A stretch of DNA of 64,000 nt from [Mycobacterium] vasticus (GTDB lineage Bacteria > Actinomycetota > Actinomycetes > Mycobacteriales > Mycobacteriaceae), in the NCBI RefSeq assembly GCF_020181595.1, contig NZ_CP084028.1, positions 3,235,889 to 3,299,888 of the forward strand, in the 5' to 3' direction. The translations under genes and the position numbers were made by a program. This document shows, piece after piece, positions 33,790-44,078 of the stretch. The notes beneath the pieces are model-generated. The model was not told the DNA's origin, searched no databases, and saw only the letters and a program-made list of their open reading frames with translations. Each line of letters begins with the position of its first letter. Position 1 is the stretch's first letter.

Positions 33790-35514
33790 CTAGTTTCCGT
33801 CGGCCGGCCAGGTTTTCGGAATCATCGGGCTGATGGCGTCGCCACCGAAGCCGTCCTCGGCCAGCGCGGCCAGCCCGGCCGGCTGCGCGGTGCCCACCCG
33901 CCGGGCGGCACCGGCGAAGCCCAGCGATCCGGCACCCCGACCTGAAGGCACCGGATCCGGCGCCAGGTCCTGATCCAAGTCCATGTACTCGTGCCCGCGC
34001 CCGCGCATCCCGACCTTCGTCCGGCGTCGGTGCCGTTGCGACGCACCCTCTTCTGCGGGCTCAACCAGATCGGCCCCGGCCCCGGCCGGCTTGGAGGCCG
34101 TCTTCTTGCGCGCGCTGGTCCCCGACGCCCGCCGGGCACCCATGTCCAGTCCGCCGACCATGTACATGTAGGCCGGCATCGTCACCGACGGCGGTCCGGC
34201 CGGTGTCGGCGGCGGTGCACCCGGCGGCGGAGTGGCAGCCGCGGCCGGTGCGGGTGCCGGGGCGGGAGCCGGGGCCGGGGCGGGCGCGGGAGCTGGTGCC
34301 GGGGCCGGCGGCTGGGCCATTGCCAACCCGGGTGCCGGCGGAGGCGGGGGCGGCGGTACCGCGGCGACCGTCGCATGATGCGCCAGCGCCCCGATACCCA
34401 GGCCGCCGAGCACTCCCGCCGGAGCCAGCACAGCCGAACCGGCCAGCAACGGCAGAAGCGCTGGTAGCAGGGCGGTCTGGGTGATCAGGTAGTTCAGCGC
34501 CTGGATGGTGTTGCCGATCGTGGACCCGACGATCTCCACCATCGCCATCGGGATGACCAGGCCCAGGCCCTGGGGATTGAACAGCGCGGTGTACATGATC
34601 GCGATCAGGTCGTCGACGATCACGATGCTGGTGAACGCGAAGTAGGAGCCCGGGTCCAGCGGCACCGAGAAGATGTAGGCCAGGTTGGCCGGGTTGAGGT
34701 AGCTCAGCGGGTTGCCGGTCCACGCCAGCCACGATCCGGGCACCCCGGGTGGCGGCAGCATTGACGATCCGCCCTGCAGGCTCGCGAAGAACTTGGCCAG
34801 CGGGTCAGCGATCCCGGTGTAGCCGATCTGATTGAAAAAATCCTGCAGCTGGGTGTAGAGCGGGTACTGACCGCTGTCGGGATAAGGGGGATGGGGGACA
34901 AGACTTTCGAGCCATTTTGCGAAGTCGGTGAACCATTGCGGCGGCTGTGGCGCGGTCGTGTCCGCGCTGCCCGGAGTCTTGAGAACCATTGGAGCCGGGT
35001 CGGTTTGCGGCACGGAAGCCACCGACGCCGTCGCAGTCGCCTCATAAACGGTCATCACGGTGGCGGCCTGTGCCCACATCCGGGCATAGTCCGCCTCGTT
35101 CAGCGCTATCGGAATGGTGTTGACGCCAAAGAAGTTCGTGCCCACCAGCACCGTGTGCACAGCGTGGTTGGCGGCCAGCTCCGCCATAGTCGGCATCGCC
35201 GCCAGGGCGCTGGTATAGGCCACCGCCGCGGTCCGCTGGGCGGCGGCCGTCGCCATCGCGTCGGCACCGGCACGCAGCAGCCACGCCAGATAAGGACCGT
35301 TGGCGGTCACGAACGCCTCCGCGGACGGGCCCTGCCAGGCCCCGGACCCGACGGCGCCCAGCACTCCGGTGAGCTCATCGGCGGTGGAGTTGTACTCGGC
35401 AGCCAACGCGATCCACGCTGCCGCGGAGGCTTGCAGCGGGCCGGCGCCGGGGCCGGCGGACAACAGGGACGAATGGATTTCAGGCGGCGACGCCACCCAG
35501 ACAGGCGCAGACAA
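33790..35514 (-). CDS. PPE family protein, PPE2-like (PPE-PPW type)
   Basis: The 574-residue product has an N-terminal PPE domain ([16 protein letters not shown] near residue 8; [23 protein letters not shown] near 125), a hydrophobic middle, a proline-alanine tract (repeated AP pairs near 415-435), then a basic stretch ([21 protein letters not shown]). The C-terminus carries GFGG and P-x-x-P-x-x-W (PMIPKTW), the PPE-PPW marks. The basic segment and C-terminus resemble M. tuberculosis PPE2. PPE proteins are usually exported by type VII secretion, but no PE partner is adjacent. A TTG start at 35514 follows GAGAGAG and a cobalamin riboswitch. A paralogue lies directly upstream. Confidence 0.93.
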   Translation of the reverse strand: MSAPVWVASPPEIHSSLLSAGPGAGPLQASAAAWIALAAEYNSTADELTGVLGAVGSGAWQGPSAEAFVTANGPYLAWLLRAGADAMATAAAQRTAAVAYTSALAAMPTMAELAANHAVHTVLVGTNFFGVNTIPIALNEADYARMWAQAATVMTVYEATATASVASVPQTDPAPMVLKTPGSADTTAPQPPQWFTDFAKWLESLVPHPPYPDSGQYPLYTQLQDFFNQIGYTGIADPLAKFFASLQGGSSMLPPPGVPGSWLAWTGNPLSYLNPANLAYIFSVPLDPGSYFAFTSIVIVDDLIAIMYTALFNPQGLGLVIPMAMVEIVGSTIGNTIQALNYLITQTALLPALLPLLAGSAVLAPAGVLGGLGIGALAHHATVAAVPPPPPPPAPGLAMAQPPAPAPAPAPAPAPAPAPAPAPAAAATPPPGAPPPTPAGPPSVTMPAYMYMVGGLDMGARRASGTSARKKTASKPAGAGADLVEPAEEGASQRHRRRTKVGMRGRGHEYMDLDQDLAPDPVPSGRGAGSLGFAGAARRVGTAQPAGLAALAEDGFGGDAISPMIPKTWPADGN

Positions 35515-35519
35515 TGGGA

Positions 35520-35705
35520 ATCAGCTCTCTCGGGGTACACCGCCCCGGGTCGCAGGATGCGACGATGTGAGTGTCCTGACTCTCGGATCAACGCTCGCCT
35601 CGCCTTCCAACTCCGTTAAGAGCCGTGGCTTTTGAGGGTCGCTCCCCGATCACAGTGGCGGGACCGTGCCGGATTCACACCGGCTTCCTGCACCATCGTT
35701 GCCGT
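35520..35705 (-). promoter_or_regulatory. Cobalamin riboswitch between the two PPE genes
   Basis: Read on the reverse strand, GGAAGCCGGTGTGAATCCGG then CACGGTCCCGCCACTGTG (about 35690-35651) is a canonical B12 box. Downstream, CGGGGCGGTGTACCCCG (about 35524-35540) forms a hairpin directly before GAGAGAG, the site used by the following TTG. The sequence from the GTCGCATCCTGCG region to the hairpin is nearly the same as in the BtuF riboswitch. It starts within about 20 bases of the upstream PPE stop, so it may act inside a two-gene transcript. Confidence 0.93.
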
Positions 35706-35724
35706 ACTGGCGCAGTATCGCACG

Positions 35725-37314
35725 TTAGGTCATCTGTTGGCGATACTGCGGCGCCCATGTGCCGGGCGTCATAGGAGTGGTGACACCGCCGCCGAACCCG
35801 TCCCCGGACAGCGCGGTCAGGCCGCTCGGTGAGACGGAATCCTCCAGGTCCATGTACTCGTGGCCGCGGCCGAGCATGTCGTGCTTGGCCTTTCGTCGCC
35901 GGCGGACCTTGGCCTTCTCTTCGGCTACGGCAGCCTCCGCCGGCGCCGCGGCCGCCTCGGGTTCGGGGGCTTTGCGCCGACGGGCACTGGTGCCCGCGGC
36001 CCGGCGGGCCTGCTGGCTCAGGCCCGCGACCAGGTACATGTAGGCCAGGCTGTCGCCCGGTGACAGCGGCGGGGCGGGTGGCGGCGGGGGTGCAGCGGGC
36101 GCAGGCGGAGTCGCGGCCGGCACCGGGGCAGGCGCGGGAGCGGGAGCGGGGGCAGGCACCGGAGCCGGCGGCGTGGCGGCCACCGTCAACCCAGCGAACG
36201 GCGGGGGCACCGGGGGCACCGCAACCACCGGCACGGCATGCAGGGCGGCCAGGCCCGACAGTCCCGCCAACCCGGCCAGCGGCGTCACCGCCAGCGGCAA
36301 CGCGGCCGTCAACATCGGCAGCATGACCGGGATCAGCACGAGGGCCTGTTCCAGCAGCGTCTTGAGCAGGGCGATCACGTCGGTGATGATCGTCCCGATG
36401 GCCTCCACCGCGGTGAACAGCAGCGTCGAGGCGATGGTGCCGGGATTACCGGAGGCGAACGCCGCGGCCAGGTCCGCTCCGATGAACGCGAACGTCTGCG
36501 ACAGGTAGGCGGCGAACGAACCGAAGTCCATCGGGTAACCAAGCGCGAACGCGATGTTGTACGGGCTCAGGAAGCTCAACGGATTCCCGGTGATCGTGAG
36601 CCAGGGGTCGAACCCGCCGAAGATCGACTGGAAGTAGGGATTGGCGGCCAGCTGGTTGATCATCGGCTGCAGCACGTTGTTGTAGAAGTCGGTGTAGCCG
36701 CTGTTCTGCAGCCAGTCCATGATCTCGTTCTGCCGATCCGGCGGCAGCTGCGACTGGCTGGCATCGGCGGAGCCGGCCTTGGCGATCTGCGGCGCCACCG
36801 CGGTCTGCGGCGTCGACGCCACCGCTGCACCTGCCACCGACTGATAGGTGGTCATGACGGTCGCGGCCTGCAGCCACATCCGGCCGTAGTCGGCCTCGTT
36901 GAGCGCGATCGGAATGGTGTTGACGCCGAAGAAGTTCGTGCCCACCAGCACCGCGTGGGTGGCGTGATTGGCCACCAGTTCGGCCATGGTGGGCATCGCC
37001 GCGAGTGCGGCGCTGTAAGCGGCGGCCGCGGTCTGCTGCTGGCCGGCGGTCACCGCGCTGGCGGCACCGGCCTGCACCAGCCAGGCCAGATACGGCACAT
37101 TCGCCGCCACATAGGCCTCGGCGGACGGGCCCTGCCACGCGCCGGCCTGCACCGCGCCCAGCAGCGCGGTCAGGTCATGAGCGATCTCGGCGTACTCGGC
37201 ACTCAACGTCGTCCACGCCGCCGCCGAGGCCAGCAACGGACCGGGGCCCGGGCCGGTGGACAGCAGAGTGGAATGGACTTCCGGAGGTGACGCGATCCAG
37301 ATCGGCGTGGTCAC
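35725..37314 (-). CDS. PPE family protein, PPE2-like (PPE-PPW type)
   Basis: The 529-residue product starts at a GTG at 37314 and has the PPE signature [19 protein letters not shown] near residue 8, then [23 protein letters not shown] near 125. It also has a hydrophobic central block ([21 protein letters not shown]) that closely resembles M. tuberculosis PPE2, an AP-repeat tract near 395-420, a basic [20 protein letters not shown] segment, GFGG and PMTPGTW (PPE-PPW). In M. tuberculosis, PPE2 is also behind a B12 riboswitch and next to cob genes. This copy is closer to PPE2 than its downstream paralogue is, judged by eye. Function is unknown; a link to corrinoid or cobalt handling is an inference. 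Confidence 0.94.
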   Translation of the reverse strand: MTTPIWIASPPEVHSTLLSTGPGPGPLLASAAAWTTLSAEYAEIAHDLTALLGAVQAGAWQGPSAEAYVAANVPYLAWLVQAGAASAVTAGQQQTAAAAYSAALAAMPTMAELVANHATHAVLVGTNFFGVNTIPIALNEADYGRMWLQAATVMTTYQSVAGAAVASTPQTAVAPQIAKAGSADASQSQLPPDRQNEIMDWLQNSGYTDFYNNVLQPMINQLAANPYFQSIFGGFDPWLTITGNPLSFLSPYNIAFALGYPMDFGSFAAYLSQTFAFIGADLAAAFASGNPGTIASTLLFTAVEAIGTIITDVIALLKTLLEQALVLIPVMLPMLTAALPLAVTPLAGLAGLSGLAALHAVPVVAVPPVPPPFAGLTVAATPPAPVPAPAPAPAPAPVPAATPPAPAAPPPPPAPPLSPGDSLAYMYLVAGLSQQARRAAGTSARRRKAPEPEAAAAPAEAAVAEEKAKVRRRRKAKHDMLGRGHEYMDLEDSVSPSGLTALSGDGFGGGVTTPMTPGTWAPQYRQQMT

Positions 37315-37319
37315 GGTCG

Positions 37320-37475
37320 CCAGCTCTCTCGGGGTGCTCCGCCCCGAATCGGAGGTTGCGACGACGTGAGTGTCTGGCTCTCGGGTGGGTTCACTACCCG
37401 ATCACAGTGGCGGCACCGCGCCGGAATTGAACCGGCTTCCTACGTCGTCGTCGCCTTGCCTGCGAATTGTCGCAC
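37320..37475 (-). promoter_or_regulatory. Cobalamin riboswitch upstream of the first PPE gene
   Basis: On the reverse strand GGAAGCCGGTTCAATTCCGG then CGCGGTGCCGCCACTGTG (about 37440-37402) matches the B12 box. Two departures are seen: TTCAATT replaces the usual TGNGAAT loop, and GGTGCCGCC replaces GGTCCCGCC. A hairpin CGGGGCGGAGCACCCCG directly precedes GAGAGAG, the ribosome-binding site of the GTG at 37314. The aptamer is slightly atypical, but the overall layout is clear. Confidence 0.88.
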
Positions 37476-37498
37476 GCTGAGGCTCACCGGCACCCGCC

Positions 37499-37552
37499 GA
37501 GTGGGAAATCCACGACGACGCCGTCGGCGTTTTCGTCGTGGATTTCCCACTC
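37499..37552. terminator. Perfect 20-bp hairpin downstream of icd
   Basis: GAGTGGGAAATCCACGACGA at 37499-37518 is exactly mirrored at 37533-37552, leaving a 14-base loop. It lies between the icd stop (37587, reverse strand) and the 5' end of the PPE riboswitch. No run of T follows on either strand, which is common for mycobacterial terminators. It most likely ends the icd transcript and insulates the riboswitch; a processed small RNA is an alternative. Confidence 0.7.
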
Positions 37553-37586
37553 GGGCTGGGCTTGGGCGGCACGGGTCCGCCCGGCC

Positions 37587-39821
37587 TCAGTCCTTGGCGT
37601 CGATCACCGCATTCAGCGCCGCGCTGGGCCGCATCACCGCCGAGGTCAGCGCGTGGTCCGGTGCGTAGTAACCGCCGATGTCCACGGCCTTGCCCTGCAC
37701 CTGTGCCAGCTGCTCGATGATGACGTCCTCGTTCTTGGCCAGCCCGTCGGCCAGGGCTGCGAAGTGCTTAGCCAGCCCGGCGTCCTCGGTCTGCGCGGCG
37801 AGCTCCTGGGCCCAGTACTTGGCCAGGTAGAACTGGCTGCCCCGGTTGTCCAGCTCACCGGTCTTGCGCGACGGACTCTTGTTGTCGTCCAACAGCTTTC
37901 CAATCGCGGCGTCCAGCGTCTCACCGAGCAACTTGGCGCCCAGGTTGCCGGTCTTGGCACCCAGGTCGTCGAAACTGGCGCCGAGAGCCAGGAACTCCCC
38001 GAGTGAATCCCAGCGCAGGTGGTTCTCCTCGACCAGCTGCTTGACGTGCTTGGGGGCCGAGCCGCCCGCACCCGTCTCGTACATGCCGCCGCCGGCCATC
38101 AGCGGTACTATCGAGAGCATCTTGGCGCTGGTGCCCAGTTCCAGAATCGGGAACAGGTCGGTGAGGTAGTCACGCAGGATGTTGCCGGTGGCGGCGATGG
38201 TGTCCTGACCGCGGATCAGCCGCTCGCAGGTGTACCGCATGGCCCACACCTGCGGCATGATCTGGATCTGAAGGCCCTCGGTGTCGTAGTCCAACAGGTA
38301 GGTCTTGACCTTCTTGCGCAGCTCCGCCTCGTGCGGACGCTCGGTGTCGAGCCAGAACACCACCGTCATGCCCGACACCCGCGCCCGATGGACGGCCAGC
38401 TTCACCCAGTCCTGGATGGCGGCGTCGGTGACGGTGCACAGTCGCCAGATGTCGCCGGCCTCCACGTTCTGGGTCAACAGCACCTCACCGGTGGCCAGGT
38501 CCACGATGTCGGCAACGCCGGCCTCGGGAACCTCGAACGTCTTGTCGTGGCTGCCGTACTCCTCGGCCTTCTGCGCCATCAACCCGACGTTGGGCACGGT
38601 GCCCATAGTGGCCGGGTCGAACTGGCCGTGGGTCTTGCAGAAGTTGATCATCTCCTGGTAGATCCGCGCGAACGTCGACTCGGGGTTGACAGCCTTGGTG
38701 TCGCGGAGTCGGCCGTCGGCGCCGTACATCTTGCCGCCGGCCCGGATCATCGCCGGCATCGAGGCGTCCACGATCACATCGGACGGCGAGTGGAAGTTGG
38801 TGATGCCGTGCGCCGAGTCGACCATCGCCAGCTTGGGGCGGTGCTCGTGGCAGGCGTGCAGATCTTCGATGATCTCCTCACGCTGGGAGGCCGGCAGCGT
38901 CTCGATCTTGCTGTACAGGTCGACCATGCCGTTGTTGACGTTGACGCCCAGGTCGTCGAAGAGCTTCTGGTGCTTGGCGAACGCCTCTTTGTAGAAGACC
39001 TTGATGGCGTGGCCGAACACGATGGGGTGGCTGACCTTCATCATGGTCGCCTTGACGTGCAGGGAGAACATCACGCCGGTCTCGCGGGCGTCCTCCATCT
39101 GCTCCTCGTAGAACTCGCGCAGCGCCGCCACGCTCATGAACATCGAGTCGATGACCATGCCGTCGAGCAGCGACAACTTCTCCTTGAGCACAATCGTCTT
39201 GCCACCCTTGGTGGTCAGCTGCATCTTCACGTCGCGGTCGCGGTCCAGCGTCATCGACTTCTCACCGTGGTAGAAGTCGCCGTGCTTCATAGTCGCCACG
39301 TGCGTGCGCGAGGCCTGTGACCACTTGCCCATGCTGTGCGGATGCTTGCGGGCGTACTCCTTGACGGCCTTGGGCGCTCGTCGGTCCGAGTTTCCTTCGC
39401 GCAGAACCGGGTTCACCGCCGAGCCCAGGCACTTGGCGTAGCGTTCGTGGATGTCGCGCTCGGCGTCGTTCTTGGGGTCCTCCGGGTAGTCCGGCAGTTT
39501 GTAGCCCTTGCCCTGCAGTTCCTTGATGGCCGAGACCAACTGCGGCACCGAGGCACTGATGTTGGGCAGCTTGATGATCGTGGTGTCCGGCGACTGGGTC
39601 ATCCGGCCGAGCTCGGCGAGGTTGTCCGGCACTCGCTGCTCGTCGGTGAGGCAGTCCGGGAAGGCGGCCAGGATGCGGGCCGCCAGCGAGATGTCACTGG
39701 GCTGGACGTCGATACCCGCGGGCCCGGTGAACGCCTGCACGATCGGCAGGAACGAGTACGTCGCAAGCAGCGGCGCCTCGTCGGTCAGCGTGTAGATGAT
39801 GGTCGGCTGGTCGGCGCACAT
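37587..39821 (-). CDS. icd2: Monomeric NADP-dependent isocitrate dehydrogenase
   Basis: The enzyme oxidises isocitrate to 2-oxoglutarate in the TCA cycle. The 744-residue product from the ATG at 39821 starts [26 protein letters not shown], the usual start of the monomeric class, and includes [12 protein letters not shown], the substrate-binding region [14 protein letters not shown] near residue 133, and [13 protein letters not shown]. The length matches the 740-745 residues of the class. An in-frame extension upstream to 40007 overlaps the SAM-IV riboswitch on the other strand and was rejected. In M. tuberculosis, a different dimeric enzyme (icd1) occupies this spot beside metC. Confidence 0.96.
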   Translation of the reverse strand: MCADQPTIIYTLTDEAPLLATYSFLPIVQAFTGPAGIDVQPSDISLAARILAAFPDCLTDEQRVPDNLAELGRMTQSPDTTIIKLPNISASVPQLVSAIKELQGKGYKLPDYPEDPKNDAERDIHERYAKCLGSAVNPVLREGNSDRRAPKAVKEYARKHPHSMGKWSQASRTHVATMKHGDFYHGEKSMTLDRDRDVKMQLTTKGGKTIVLKEKLSLLDGMVIDSMFMSVAALREFYEEQMEDARETGVMFSLHVKATMMKVSHPIVFGHAIKVFYKEAFAKHQKLFDDLGVNVNNGMVDLYSKIETLPASQREEIIEDLHACHEHRPKLAMVDSAHGITNFHSPSDVIVDASMPAMIRAGGKMYGADGRLRDTKAVNPESTFARIYQEMINFCKTHGQFDPATMGTVPNVGLMAQKAEEYGSHDKTFEVPEAGVADIVDLATGEVLLTQNVEAGDIWRLCTVTDAAIQDWVKLAVHRARVSGMTVVFWLDTERPHEAELRKKVKTYLLDYDTEGLQIQIMPQVWAMRYTCERLIRGQDTIAATGNILRDYLTDLFPILELGTSAKMLSIVPLMAGGGMYETGAGGSAPKHVKQLVEENHLRWDSLGEFLALGASFDDLGAKTGNLGAKLLGETLDAAIGKLLDDNKSPSRKTGELDNRGSQFYLAKYWAQELAAQTEDAGLAKHFAALADGLAKNEDVIIEQLAQVQGKAVDIGGYYAPDHALTSAVMRPSAALNAVIDAKD

Positions 39822-39961
39822 GGCTGTTCTCCCGGCGTCAGGTATTTGGGTGTTCGATTGTTCCGCGTTGTACACGGCGGCATCAGTATCGCGTACCGCC
39901 ATACGGGGGTCATCGGCGGTGAGCCAGTGGCGATAGCTCCGCGGAATGCGATAGGCTGCGA

Positions 39962-40086
39962 AGCGGTCATGAGTGCCAGCGCTAAGCCCCGGCTTGCTGG
40001 CCGGCAACCCTCCAACCGCGGTGGGGTGCCCCGGGTGATTGACCGGGTTGAGTAGCCACCACGGCTACGCGGCAAGCGCGGGTCCG
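39962..40086 (+). promoter_or_regulatory. SAM-IV riboswitch upstream of metC-metX
   Basis: The segment has GGTCATGAGTGCCAGCG at 39965-39981, GGCTTGCTGGCCGGCAACCC near 39991-40010, CCGCGGTGGGGTGCCCCGGG near 40016-40035, then a GTGATTGACC that can close the GGTCA stem, and a downstream GGCAAGCGCGGGTCCGCC. This order matches the SAM-IV class, known from actinobacteria in front of sulfur-assimilation and methionine genes. With high S-adenosylmethionine it should reduce metC-metX expression. It lies in the 393-base gap between icd2 and metC. Boundaries are approximate. Confidence 0.9.
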
Positions 40087-40121
40087 CCACAACGGGCCCC
40101 CCGACTAGGTAGGGGAACCTG

Positions 40122-40166
40122 ATGCGTGCCTCCATACCCTTTCTCGTCCGATGTTGTCGTCGCTGA
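40122..40166 (+). CDS. 14-residue upstream ORF with Cys-Cys
   Basis: ATG at 40122, preceded by TAGGGGAA about six bases upstream, opens a frame of 14 codons, MRASIPFLVRCCRR, ending at TGA 40164-40166. It lies between the SAM-IV riboswitch and metC. Polycysteine upstream ORFs are known in mycobacteria as cysteine-responsive attenuators. The upstream run of C at 40097-40102 could pair with the GGGG of its ribosome-binding site, so the riboswitch might control its translation. Function is inferred from layout only. Confidence 0.5.
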   Translation: MRASIPFLVRCCRR

Positions 40167-40214
40167 AACCCCGCCTGTCCCAGCGATAACACTCCACGCA
40201 GAAAGCATTTTTTT

Positions 40215-41522
40215 ATGACCGCCGGTAATAACTGGTCGTTCGAGACCAAGCAGATCCACGTCGGCCACGCCGGAGACCCCGAGACCGGGGCCCGGGCACT
40301 GCCGATCTACCAGACCACCTCGTATCTTTTCAGCGACACCGACGAGGCGGCCGCCCGCTTCGCGCTGGCCGAGCCGGGCAACATCTACACCCGACTGACC
40401 AACCCGACCAGCGCGGTCATCGAGGAGCGCATCGCCGCCCTGGAGGGCGGTGTGGGGGCGACGCTGCTGTCCTCGGGACAGTCCGCCAGCACGTTCGCGA
40501 TCTTCAACCTGGCCGGTGCCGGCGACCACATCGTGGCCAGCCCGCGGCTGTACGGCGGCACCTACAACCTGTTCCGCTACTCGCTGCCCAAGCTGGGAAT
40601 CGAGGTCAGCTTCGTCGAGGACCCCGATGACCTGGAGTCCTGGCGGGCGGCGGTGCAGCCGAACACCAAGGCGTTCTACGCCGAGAGCATCTCCAACCCG
40701 AAGATCGACCTGCTGGACACCCCGGGAGTGTCCGCGGTGGCCCACGAGAACGGGGTGCCGCTGATCGTCGACAACACGATCGCAACCCCGTACCTGATCC
40801 AGCCGATCAGCCAGGGTGCCGACATCGTCGTGCACTCGGCCACCAAGTACCTGGGCGGGCACGGCACCGCGATCGCCGGCGTGATCGTCGACGGCGGCAA
40901 CTTCGACTGGACCCAGGGCCGCCATCCGAGCTTCACCACTCCCGATCCCAGCTACAACGGCCTGGTCTACGCCGACCTGGGTGCGCCGGCGTACGCGATC
41001 AAGATCCGCGCCCAACTGATGCGCGACTACGGATCGGTGGCCTCGCCGTTCAACGCGTTTTTGATCGCCCAGGGCCTGGAGACGCTGAGCCTGCGGGTGG
41101 AGCGCCACGTCTCCAACGCCCAGCGGGTCGCGGAGTTCCTGGAGGCCCGCGACGACGTGCTGAGCGTCAACTACGCCGGGCTGCCCAGCTCGCCGTGGTA
41201 CCAGCGCGCACAGCAGCTGGCCCCCAAGGGCGTCGGCGGTGTGCTGTCGTTCGAGGTGGCCGGCGGTATCGAGGCCGGAAAAGCCTTCGTCAACGCGTTG
41301 AAGCTGCACAGCCACGTCGCCAACATCGGCGATGTGCGCTCCCTGGTTATCCACCCGGCCTCCACCACGCACAGTCAGCTCTCCGGAGACGACCTGCTGT
41401 CCACCGGTGTCACCCCGGGGCTGGTCCGGCTGGCGGTAGGTATCGAGGGGATCGACGACATCCTGGCCGATCTCGAACTCGGATTCGCCGCGGCGGCCGC
41501 ACAGCTCGCGGCGGCGAACTGA
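40215..41522 (+). CDS. metC: O-acetylhomoserine sulfhydrylase
   Basis: This PLP enzyme of the Cys/Met metabolism family makes homocysteine from O-acetylhomoserine and sulfide. The 435-residue product has [31 protein letters not shown] at the N-terminus, [25 protein letters not shown], and the PLP lysine 211 in [11 protein letters not shown]. The C-terminal [15 protein letters not shown] is typical. The naming follows M. tuberculosis Rv3340; metY or metZ are used elsewhere. The ATG at 40215 comes after a run of seven T and only a weak ribosome-binding site (AGAAAG). metX follows after 13 bases. Confidence 0.94.
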   Translation: MTAGNNWSFETKQIHVGHAGDPETGARALPIYQTTSYLFSDTDEAAARFALAEPGNIYTRLTNPTSAVIEERIAALEGGVGATLLSSGQSASTFAIFNLAGAGDHIVASPRLYGGTYNLFRYSLPKLGIEVSFVEDPDDLESWRAAVQPNTKAFYAESISNPKIDLLDTPGVSAVAHENGVPLIVDNTIATPYLIQPISQGADIVVHSATKYLGGHGTAIAGVIVDGGNFDWTQGRHPSFTTPDPSYNGLVYADLGAPAYAIKIRAQLMRDYGSVASPFNAFLIAQGLETLSLRVERHVSNAQRVAEFLEARDDVLSVNYAGLPSSPWYQRAQQLAPKGVGGVLSFEVAGGIEAGKAFVNALKLHSHVANIGDVRSLVIHPASTTHSQLSGDDLLSTGVTPGLVRLAVGIEGIDDILADLELGFAAAAAQLAAAN

Positions 41523-41535
41523 GGCGGCCGGTGCG

Positions 41536-42675
41536 GTGACGATCTCCGACGTGACGACGCAGATGCTGCCCGCTCCGGGTGAGACCCGGGTGATCGGTAT
41601 CGGCCCGCTGCGTCTGGAGAGCGGCGCGGTGCTGCCGGACGCGAACATCGCCGTGCAGCGCTGGGGCGAGCTGTCGCCGCAGCGCGACAACGTGGTCGTG
41701 GTGCTGCACGCACTGACCGGGGACTCCCACGTCACCGGTCCGGCGGGCCAGGGGCACCCCACGCCCGGTTGGTGGGACGCGATGATCGGGCCGGGCGCTC
41801 CGATCGACACCGACCGCTGGTGCGCGGTGGCCACCAACGCTCTCGGCGGCTGCCAGGGCTCGACCGGGCCCGCGTCGCTGGCCCGCGACGGAAAGCCCTG
41901 GGGCTCGCGATTTCCCGCCATCTCCATTCGCGACCAGGTGGACGCCGACGTCGCTGCACTGGCTGCGCTCGGCATCACCGAGGTGGCGGCCGTGATGGGC
42001 GGTTCGATGGGCGGCGCACGCGCCCTGGAGTGGATGGTCGGCCACCCGGATCGGGTGGGCGCGGGTCTGCTGCTGGCGGTCGGCGCACGTGCGACGGCCG
42101 ACCAGATCGGCACCCAGTGCACCCAGGTCGCGGCGATCAAGGCCGACCCGGACTGGCAGGGCGGCGACTACCACGGCACCGGTCGCAGGCCCGATGCCGG
42201 ATTGGCCGTCGCCCGGCGCATCGCGCACCTGACCTATCGCGGCGAGGCCGAGCTGGACCGCCGCTTCGCCAACGACACCCAGGACGGTGAGGATCCGGCC
42301 GACGGCGGCCGCTACGCGGTGCAGAGCTATCTGGAGCACCAGGGCAGCAAGCTGGTGGCCCGGTTCGACGCCGGCAGCTACGTGGCCCTGACCGACGCGC
42401 TGTCCGGTCACGATGTGGGCCGTGGCCGAGGTGGCGTCACGGCGGCGCTGCGCGGCTGCCCGGTGCCGGCGGTGGTCGCGGGCATCACCTCCGACCGGTT
42501 GTATCCGCTGCGCCTGCAGGCCGAGCTGGCCGAGGCACTGCCCGGTTGCGCCCGCCTGCATACCCTGGACTCCGACTGCGGCCACGACGGCTTCCTGCTG
42601 GACACCGACCGGGTCGGTGAGCTGATCCGCCAGACCCTGGACCTGGCCGGCCCTGCTGCGGATCGCCGCCGGTGA
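41536..42675 (+). CDS. metX: Homoserine O-acetyltransferase
   Basis: The 379-residue alpha/beta-hydrolase-fold enzyme acetylates homoserine with acetyl-CoA, the first committed step of methionine synthesis. Motifs include [18 protein letters not shown] near residue 55, [14 protein letters not shown] near 95, the nucleophile serine 157 in [12 protein letters not shown], and the C-terminal [12 protein letters not shown] supplying the catalytic histidine. A GTG start at 41536 gives the normal length. It is called metA in M. tuberculosis (Rv3341). The stop overlaps the methyltransferase start (GTGA). Confidence 0.95.
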   Translation: MTISDVTTQMLPAPGETRVIGIGPLRLESGAVLPDANIAVQRWGELSPQRDNVVVVLHALTGDSHVTGPAGQGHPTPGWWDAMIGPGAPIDTDRWCAVATNALGGCQGSTGPASLARDGKPWGSRFPAISIRDQVDADVAALAALGITEVAAVMGGSMGGARALEWMVGHPDRVGAGLLLAVGARATADQIGTQCTQVAAIKADPDWQGGDYHGTGRRPDAGLAVARRIAHLTYRGEAELDRRFANDTQDGEDPADGGRYAVQSYLEHQGSKLVARFDAGSYVALTDALSGHDVGRGRGGVTAALRGCPVPAVVAGITSDRLYPLRLQAELAEALPGCARLHTLDSDCGHDGFLLDTDRVGELIRQTLDLAGPAADRRR

Positions 42676-43424
42676 ACAGCCCACGGCAGGCCCGCCACGA
42701 CCGATCGATGTCGTTCGGTTCGCAGGCCGCGGCCTACGAGAGCGGACGGCCGTCCTATCCCCCGGATGCCATCGACTGGCTGCTTCCGCCGGGGGCCCGC
42801 GACGTCCTGGACCTGGGTGCGGGCACCGGCAAGCTGACCGCCCGGCTGGTGGAGCGCGGCCTGGACGTGGTGGCCGTGGATCCGATCGCCGAGATGCTGG
42901 AAGTCCTGGCCGCCGCACTGCCGGGGACGCCGGCGCTGCTCGGGACCGCCGAGCAGATCCCGCTTCCGGACAACAGCGTCGACGCCGTTCTGGTGGCACA
43001 GGCGTGGCACTGGTTCGACGCGTCCCGGGCCATCCCGGAGCTGGTGCGGGTGCTGCGTCCCGGCGGCCGGCTGGGCCTGGTGTGGAACACCCGCGACGAG
43101 CGGCTGGGCTGGGTGAAGGAGCTGGACGCCATCATCGGCCGCGAAGACGCCCGCGACGTGGTGGACGCCGGCGTGCGCCTGCCCGAACCGTTCGGCGACA
43201 TCGAGAGCCACCAGGTGGAGTGGACCAGCTACCTCACGCCTCAGGCGCTGATCGATCTGGTGGCATCGCGCAGCTACTGCATCACCTCACCGGACGCGGT
43301 GCGCAGCAGGACCCTCGACCAGGTGCGGCAACTGCTGACCACCCATCCGGCCCTGGCCGGCTCGACCGGGCTGGCGCTGCCCTACGTCACCGTGTGCATG
43401 CGGGCAACGCTGCACCAAGCCTGA
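42672..43424 (+). CDS. Class I SAM-dependent methyltransferase
   Basis: The 250-residue product has the Rossmann methyltransferase motif [20 protein letters not shown] near residue 38, acidic DPIAEML at motif II, and [20 protein letters not shown] near residue 100. Its substrate is unknown. It is the third gene of the SAM-riboswitch operon and corresponds in position to Rv3342, next to metA in M. tuberculosis. GTG at 42672 overlaps the metX stop. Confidence 0.92.
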   Translation: MNSPRQARHDRSMSFGSQAAAYESGRPSYPPDAIDWLLPPGARDVLDLGAGTGKLTARLVERGLDVVAVDPIAEMLEVLAAALPGTPALLGTAEQIPLPDNSVDAVLVAQAWHWFDASRAIPELVRVLRPGGRLGLVWNTRDERLGWVKELDAIIGREDARDVVDAGVRLPEPFGDIESHQVEWTSYLTPQALIDLVASRSYCITSPDAVRSRTLDQVRQLLTTHPALAGSTGLALPYVTVCMRATLHQA

Positions 43425-43570
43425 AATCACCTATTCTGGTGTCAGCTTCAACAACCGCACTGTGCACCAAGCGTGACCTGCCCGTGTCACCGGTGTGACC
43501 GCGCTGCTGCACTGTTGTTATCGACAGGCGGCCGCCGCGCCGCCCGCACTGCAACTGATGGGGGACGGAC

Positions 43571-44047
43571 ATGGGGCACAACCGCGCGCGAACGGCGATG
43601 CCGACGGTAACTGCGCTGACAGCGGCCGGCACGGTGTGGACGGCTTTGATCGCCTCCGTATGGCTGGCGGCGCCGGCCCAGGCGAGCCCGGTCGACACCT
43701 CATTCCTGTCCGACCTGACCGGTGCGGGCATTCCGGTCGGTGACCCGGCCGCCACGACCGCGCTCGGCCAGTCGGTCTGCCCGTCACTGGCCGAGCCCGC
43801 CGGCAACGTCGCCTCGGTGGCGGCCCCGGTCGCCGGCATGGCCGGCGGTCCCAACATGTCGCCGGAGATGGCGCAGCTGTTCACCGAGATCGCGGTGCAG
43901 ATCTACTGCCCGCAAATGCTGTCGCAGCTGGCCAGCGGCCAGGTGCCCGACCTGCCGCAGATCCCGGGAATGTCGGCCGGCATCCCCGGCCTGTCCGGCG
44001 GAATCCCCGGTCTCCCGGGCGGAATCCCGGCCATCCCGCTCGGCTAA
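43571..44047 (+). CDS. Secreted DUF732-like mycobacterial protein
   Basis: The 158-residue product has an N-terminal signal peptide (TALTAAGTVWTALIASVWLAAPAQA, cleavage likely after AQA near residue 38). The mature part has two cysteines (QSVCPSLAEP and IYCPQMLSQL) spaced as in DUF732 proteins, FLSDLTGAGIPVGDPA, and a C-terminal run of glycine-proline repeats of the form GGIPGLP. DUF732 proteins are small secreted mycobacterial proteins of unknown role. ATGGGGCAC at 43571 follows GGGGGACGG, a plausible ribosome-binding site. It is convergent with the DUF3017 gene. Confidence 0.8.
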   Translation: MGHNRARTAMPTVTALTAAGTVWTALIASVWLAAPAQASPVDTSFLSDLTGAGIPVGDPAATTALGQSVCPSLAEPAGNVASVAAPVAGMAGGPNMSPEMAQLFTEIAVQIYCPQMLSQLASGQVPDLPQIPGMSAGIPGLSGGIPGLPGGIPAIPLG

Positions 44048-44078
44048 GCCAAACACGGCGACCCGCGGCGCCCGGCTC

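Noticed and set aside
34200..34330. Tandem repetitive DNA that might be a repeat array or CRISPR-like
   Set aside because: It encodes the alanine-proline tract of the PPE protein; repeat units are codon-level and there are no spacers.
36060..36180. Second repetitive GC-rich block
   Set aside because: Same explanation: the proline-alanine segment of the other PPE protein.
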